Part shown: positions 14,653 through 18,128 of the stretch, one piece after another | Layout: the number at the start of each line of letters is the position of its first letter | Position numbering within the stretch: position 1 is the stretch's first letter | Source of the DNA: an uncultured Clostridia bacterium | GTDB lineage: Bacteria; Bacillota; Clostridia; Christensenellales; Borkfalkiaceae | Reading direction: 5' to 3' | Length of the DNA stretch: 18,128 nt | NCBI GenBank assembly: GCA_944338265.1 | Contig: CALVLO010000008.1 | Location: 1 to 18,128 of the forward strand | Translations under genes and position numbers: made by a program | The notes under the pieces: generated by a model | Database searches by the model: none | What the model saw: only the letters and a program-made list of their open reading frames with translations | What the model was told of the DNA's origin: nothing

Positions 14653-15869
14653 TACAGTTCCACTCCGTTTTGTTTGAGCAATTCGCGCGCGCTCTCCACG
14701 CTGTCGACGCCCGTTCTGTTCTTGATGGGGGCAAACTCGCGCTCGCGCACGACCTCGAAGGGCAGACAGCTCCCCGCGCAGCGCACCATATCGAGGATGA
14801 GCGTCTCGAATTTGTAGCCGTTCTCCTCTGCGGGCTCTACAAAAGTGCCGTCGGGTGCGAGATACGGGATCTTTTTCTTTGCCGCGTGCAGCGGGAGGCG
14901 CTCGCGTGCGATGCGTTCGAGCACGTCTGCGCGGAAGAGGTAGTTGAGGATCACCCCGTAGCGGTACAAGAGCTTGCCGTCTGCGGCGCGCAGCGTTGCC
15001 ATGGCATCGTCGATCTCGTAATATTCGACGACGGCGGGCAGCCCGTCTTCGAGGCACAGGACGCCCACGCGCTCACGGGGGGCAGCCTTTTGCACCACCT
15101 TTGCCCCGCTCGCCTTGCCGCTCAGGATGGTCGCGCCCAAAAAGACGGGATCGCAGATGCGCTGCAACACGTTATCCACCGCAAAGACGTTGTACCACGC
15201 CACGCCGCGGGCGCGCATCTTTTCCGCAAGCCCTGCCCGCTCGAGCGAGGCGTACCACCCGCCGTTGCCGTTGGGCGAAGAGGCGAGCGCATCCTTTGCC
15301 TCTAAAAGAATCTTGCCGTTCAGCCCGACGCAGGGCGACATTGCCTGACGGAAGAAGAAAATATCTTCGCGCGGGTAGCCGAAATACTCGTGCGAGGCAA
15401 AGAAGGCGCGCGTCTCTTCATCGTTCTTTTCGCTCGTCATTATAAGGAGCGGGATGCGCGCATTGCAGGCGTTTGTGACCTCCGTGAGATTGCGGATGAG
15501 CTGCTCGAAGATATACAGCGGACGCGTGATGCCGATATTGAAGGTGCCCTTGGGCGCATCCGAGCCGAGCCGCGTGCCCTGCCCGCCTGCAAGGAGGACG
15601 GCTGCAGCCTTGCCCGCGCGCAGCGCCGCCTGACCGACGGCGGCAAACTCCGCCCGCCGCGCGGCGATCTCCTCGACGGAGAGACCCTCGATGGGCGCGA
15701 TCTTGCCGCGCGCGCCGACCGATGCGGGGCGGGATAGCTGCTCCCAATCGATACAGGCGATCTGGCGGGCGAGCTTTTCCCGCCCGTTTGCATCGAGTTC
15801 CCCCCACCATTGTAACAGCTGCGTCTGCCCCTTTTCTTCCAGGAGCTGCCGCAAAGCCTTCTCTTCCAT
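14652..15869 (-). CDS. UDP-sugar pyrophosphorylase family protein (UDPGP type)
   Basis: The protein (405 residues) belongs to the eukaryote-like UDPGP family, which joins UTP to a sugar 1-phosphate. It is not of the GalU type. Motifs are LLAGGQGTRLG (92-102) with Lys107 in PKG, LIMTS (142-146), FGYP (163-166), PNGNGG (199-204), VDN (231-233), EYYEID (282-287) and NGYKFETLILD near 350. Substrate could be glucose 1-phosphate, galactose 1-phosphate or N-acetylglucosamine 1-phosphate; motifs do not decide. The adjacent alpha-galactosidase favours a role in galactose use. The ATG has GGAAGGAA immediately upstream and a perfect promoter about 30 nt away. It is the first gene of its operon. Confidence 0.88.
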   Translation of the reverse strand: MEEKALRQLLEEKGQTQLLQWWGELDANGREKLARQIACIDWEQLSRPASVGARGKIAPIEGLSVEEIAARRAEFAAVGQAALRAGKAAAVLLAGGQGTRLGSDAPKGTFNIGITRPLYIFEQLIRNLTEVTNACNARIPLLIMTSEKNDEETRAFFASHEYFGYPREDIFFFRQAMSPCVGLNGKILLEAKDALASSPNGNGGWYASLERAGLAEKMRARGVAWYNVFAVDNVLQRICDPVFLGATILSGKASGAKVVQKAAPRERVGVLCLEDGLPAVVEYYEIDDAMATLRAADGKLLYRYGVILNYLFRADVLERIARERLPLHAAKKKIPYLAPDGTFVEPAEENGYKFETLILDMVRCAGSCLPFEVVREREFAPIKNRTGVDSVESARELLKQNGVEL

Positions 15870-15897
15870 ATTCCTTCCCCTTGACGTTCTTTTCTAT

Positions 15898-15926
15898 ATT
15901 ATAAGAAAAACGGACGGGAATGTCAA
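15898..15926 (-). promoter_or_regulatory. Perfect-consensus sigma-A promoter of the pyrophosphorylase operon
   Basis: Minus strand: TTGACA (15926-15921) - 17 bp - TATAAT (15903-15898), all 12 bases matching consensus with ideal spacing. The start should be near 15891 and the leader about 22 nt. The -35 is the loop of the upstream terminator and the terminator's T-tract lies in the spacer. Confidence 0.93.
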
Positions 15927-15936
15927 TCCCCGCCCG
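15906..15936 (-). terminator. Rho-independent terminator of the alpha-galactosidase gene, overlapping the next promoter
   Basis: On the minus strand a 10-bp stem (15936-15927/15920-15911, two G-U pairs) closes a 6-nt loop and is followed by TTTTT. It starts 7 nt after the alpha-galactosidase stop codon. The loop is exactly the TTGACA of the next promoter. Confidence 0.8.
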
Positions 15937-15942
15937 CAAGAT

Positions 15943-18006
15943 TCAGGCGCGCTTTTTGAGGAGGAATGCCCCCGCCTTGTAATCGCCCCCGTCCGTGATG
16001 CGCAGCGCATCCGAAAAGGTGTATTCCAGATCGGTGTACGCCGCCGCGAGCGCGTAGCCTGCGCAATCGAGCACGATCTCGCCCGCGCCCTCGAGGCGGT
16101 GGACGATGACGAGCCGCTCGCCGCCCAGCTCCTTGATATAGATCTGCCTGCCCTTGGGCGCGCGGTAGTATTCCACGTCGCAATCGATGCAGACGATCTC
16201 ACCCGCTTTGACAATGGGTTTGACGCGCTCGTAAAAGGCGAGCCCCGCGCGGATGAGCTCGAGCTTCTCCGCGGGCATGTGCAGCACGTCGCCCGAGAGG
16301 CAGATGCGCCCGATCATGGCGGCGCACAGCGAATAGATCGTGCGCGAGGGCGTATCCTTCTCCCGCAGCACCGCCCAGATCTGCGCCTGTCGCGCGGGGA
16401 TGACGCGCGAGACATTCGCCGCCACGAGCGGGATCTCCGCACACTCGTGCGCATCCGAAAAGGAGCACATGGAGACCATGTTCATGCGCTTGGGCTCGAT
16501 GCGGCTGCCGCCCGAAGAACAATTTTCGATGACGATATCGGGCACAGCCTGTTTGATCTTGTTAAGCCACACAAGACTCTCTTCGGCGACCTGCCGCCCG
16601 CCCTCGCCGAGGCTCTCTGCCCCGTCGCAGCCGACGCCGTAGGTATCGTTGTAGTCGATCTTGATATATCCGAAGCCGTTTTTTGCCAAAAAGTCGGTCA
16701 TACGGGCGGATATATAGGCGTTGACGGCGGGAAGACGCAGATCGAAGAAACGGCGGTTCTTGCTGGTGATGACCGCGCCGTCCCGTTTCAGGAGCATACC
16801 CTCGTTGTGGAAGGCGTCGCTGTCCCGCCCCGCGACTTCAAACTCAAACCAGATGCCGGGGCGAAGTCCTTCCGCGCGGATCGCGTCGGCAACCGCCTTT
16901 ACGCCGTGCGGGAAGAGCGTGCCGCTCTCCTTCCAATCGCCGATGGCGTTGCACCAACCCTTATCCTCCGGCTTGTACCAACCGCAGTCGATGACGAAAT
17001 AGTCGATGGGAAGCGGGGCGATCGCCTGCAAAATGGCGGAGATGTTTTCCGCCGAGGGCACCCCCCATGTGGTGCAGTATTCGTTGAAGAGGACGGGCAG
17101 AGACGCCTCGCTTGCGGGGACCCGAAGGCGGGCATCCGCGGCGGCGACGAGGGCATTTTGTGCCTGCAAAACGCTCCCGCGCAAAACGCGCAGATACGCC
17201 TTATCCGTTGTAAAAGTCGCACCCGCAGGCACTTTTTTGCGCCAATGCGCAAATTCGTAGTCGCCCATGCCGCCCGAGAGCGCGCACGTCTCCTTTTCCT
17301 TGTACACTTCGAGCTGCCACGAATAGGGAGCCTCGATCTGCACCGCCCACACGACGCCCGCAGACACGTCCTCAATGGCGGCGAACGGATACCAGCCGCG
17401 GTCGGGCATACTGCCGACCTGCCCCCACTTTTCGCACTTTACGCCGTAGCGCGCCCAGCTCATATCCAGCCCGAGCTGCGCGAACGTATCCGCCTTGGGG
17501 CGGCACTCGCGCGACCATGCGCTCGTCATGCGGTGGAGCGTCAGCCCGCAGGTGCTGTTCAGCCCGTCGGAAGGCGCACCGATGCCGCTGAGTGAAAAAC
17601 TTTCGAGCATTTCGAGCGTGCGCTCCGCGCCCGTTCCGTTCTCATAGCGCACGGAGAGCGCGAACACGCCCGTCTGCCCGTCGTATTCCAAAAAATGCGT
17701 ATAGGTATTGCCCTTTCCGTCGGAGAGAATTGTCACGACGCCGCACTCGTCCGCCGTCTGCTTTTCCACATGCAGAACGGTGGAGGCGCGGTTGCGCATC
17801 GTCACGCCGAAGGTGTAATCGATGAGCCCCTCGTCCCCCGTAAAGGCAACCTGCACGAGGCTATCGCAGTGCAGCTGTTCGGGAGAGACGGCAACATCTT
17901 TGGGATACATGGCGAGCCCCACCGCCGTTTTGCCCTCGTGCCCCTCGACGGGGCACTCCGCATAGTAGACGGCGGTATCGCCGAAGAGATATTGTTTGAA
18001 AAACAT
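15943..18006 (-). CDS. Alpha-galactosidase-type glycoside hydrolase (GH36-like)
   Basis: The 687-residue protein has the three-part plan of GH36: an N-terminal beta-sandwich (about 1-290), a catalytic barrel (about 300-600) and a small C-terminal domain. Barrel motifs are VIDCGWY (338-344), WFEFE (386-390), the probable nucleophile Asp451 in YIKIDYN, CSSGGSR (496-502) and the probable acid/base Asp518 in SFSDAHE. No signal peptide is present, so it should act in the cytoplasm on imported galactosides. WFEFE and SDAHE differ from the common WFEPE and SDDTD forms, so alpha-N-acetylgalactosaminidase or another specificity is possible. No ribosome site lies next to the ATG; an AGAGGAG at 18044-18050 is separated from it by a strong hairpin. 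Confidence 0.87.
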   Translation of the reverse strand: MFFKQYLFGDTAVYYAECPVEGHEGKTAVGLAMYPKDVAVSPEQLHCDSLVQVAFTGDEGLIDYTFGVTMRNRASTVLHVEKQTADECGVVTILSDGKGNTYTHFLEYDGQTGVFALSVRYENGTGAERTLEMLESFSLSGIGAPSDGLNSTCGLTLHRMTSAWSRECRPKADTFAQLGLDMSWARYGVKCEKWGQVGSMPDRGWYPFAAIEDVSAGVVWAVQIEAPYSWQLEVYKEKETCALSGGMGDYEFAHWRKKVPAGATFTTDKAYLRVLRGSVLQAQNALVAAADARLRVPASEASLPVLFNEYCTTWGVPSAENISAILQAIAPLPIDYFVIDCGWYKPEDKGWCNAIGDWKESGTLFPHGVKAVADAIRAEGLRPGIWFEFEVAGRDSDAFHNEGMLLKRDGAVITSKNRRFFDLRLPAVNAYISARMTDFLAKNGFGYIKIDYNDTYGVGCDGAESLGEGGRQVAEESLVWLNKIKQAVPDIVIENCSSGGSRIEPKRMNMVSMCSFSDAHECAEIPLVAANVSRVIPARQAQIWAVLREKDTPSRTIYSLCAAMIGRICLSGDVLHMPAEKLELIRAGLAFYERVKPIVKAGEIVCIDCDVEYYRAPKGRQIYIKELGGERLVIVHRLEGAGEIVLDCAGYALAAAYTDLEYTFSDALRITDGGDYKAGAFLLKKRA

Positions 18007-18017
18007 GATAAAATTGC

Positions 18018-18040
18018 GGGGCGGTACGCCGTACCGCCCC
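18018..18040 (-). promoter_or_regulatory. Perfect 10-bp hairpin between the upstream gene and the alpha-galactosidase
   Basis: GGGGCGGTAC/GTACCGCCCC with a 3-nt loop forms a very stable stem. On the minus strand it is followed by GCAATTTTATC and then the ATG, so it could be a weak terminator, an mRNA-stability element, or a fold that brings the distant Shine-Dalgarno close to the start codon. Confidence 0.7.
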
Positions 18041-18051
18041 GAGCTCCTCTG

Positions 18052-18128
18052 TTATTTGCGCTTCCAGATGACGTCCGACCACATGAGCTGCTTTTTGAAC
18101 TCGTTGATCTCCGTATGCTCGTCGATGA
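18052..18128 (-). CDS. C-terminal end of an unidentified protein (partial)
   Basis: The last 24 codons of a gene enter from the right edge, ending ...QLMWSDVIWKRK and TAA at 18052-18054. The reading frame is inferred from the absence of stops, the GC-rich codon choice and the fitting position 45 nt upstream of the alpha-galactosidase. The tail is charged and contains two tryptophans; it is too short to identify. A carbohydrate-use gene would fit the context but there is no direct evidence. Confidence 0.6.
   Translation of the reverse strand, partial: IDEHTEINEFKKQLMWSDVIWKRK

Noticed and set aside
15691..17595. Plus-strand open frame of 634 codons
   Set aside because: Antisense to the alpha-galactosidase and pyrophosphorylase genes; no ribosome site, no recognisable motif, and it runs through the promoter/terminator region.

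Overview
The window reads like a chromosomal segment of an uncultured Firmicute, most likely a Clostridia-type lineage. The order dprA-topA-trmFO-hslV matches the smf-topA-gid-clpQ block of Bacillus subtilis. Promoters fit the sigma-A consensus, several genes have strong AGGAGG-type ribosome binding sites, and codon use is GC-rich. Every gene I can support lies on the minus strand. The many long plus-strand open frames are antisense shadows of these GC-rich genes.

Layout, in transcription order from the right edge: (1) 18128-15943 holds the tail of an unidentified gene and a GH36-type alpha-galactosidase. (2) 15869-10963 is a five-gene unit driven by a perfect consensus promoter that is embedded in the preceding terminator: a UDP-sugar pyrophosphorylase, a 114-residue protein of unknown function, a membrane-anchored ComEC-like metallo-beta-lactamase-fold protein, recX, and a bifunctional NAD(P)HX repair enzyme read from a GTG start. 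It ends at a strong terminator. (3) 10759-9425 is gdhA alone, with its own extended -10 promoter and terminator. (4) 9247-460 is a tightly packed unit: a diverged PMT-like membrane protein, comM/yifB, dprA, topA, trmFO and hslV. Gaps are 10-30 nt, and topA and trmFO overlap.

The most unusual part is the gene-free stretch 1-459 downstream of hslV. It holds two copies of a structured element of about 212 nt in inverted, converging orientation (20-231 on plus, 452-239 on minus). Each copy has the same series of hairpins in the same order. Stem sequences differ between the copies but stay paired, while particular loops are kept, notably an 18-nt loop that is identical at 15 of 18 positions. That is the pattern expected of a structured RNA or a folded single-stranded DNA element. 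I cannot match it to a family I know. A Shine-Dalgarno sequence at the extreme left edge suggests the next minus-strand gene (hslU would be expected) starts just outside, so the element pair seems to sit inside the hslV operon.

Functionally, the window combines DNA processing and topology (ComM, DprA, TopA, RecX), tRNA modification (TrmFO), proteolysis (HslV), nitrogen assimilation (GdhA), metabolite repair (Nnr) and galactoside/nucleotide-sugar metabolism. No tRNA, rRNA, CRISPR array, transposase or phage gene is visible.
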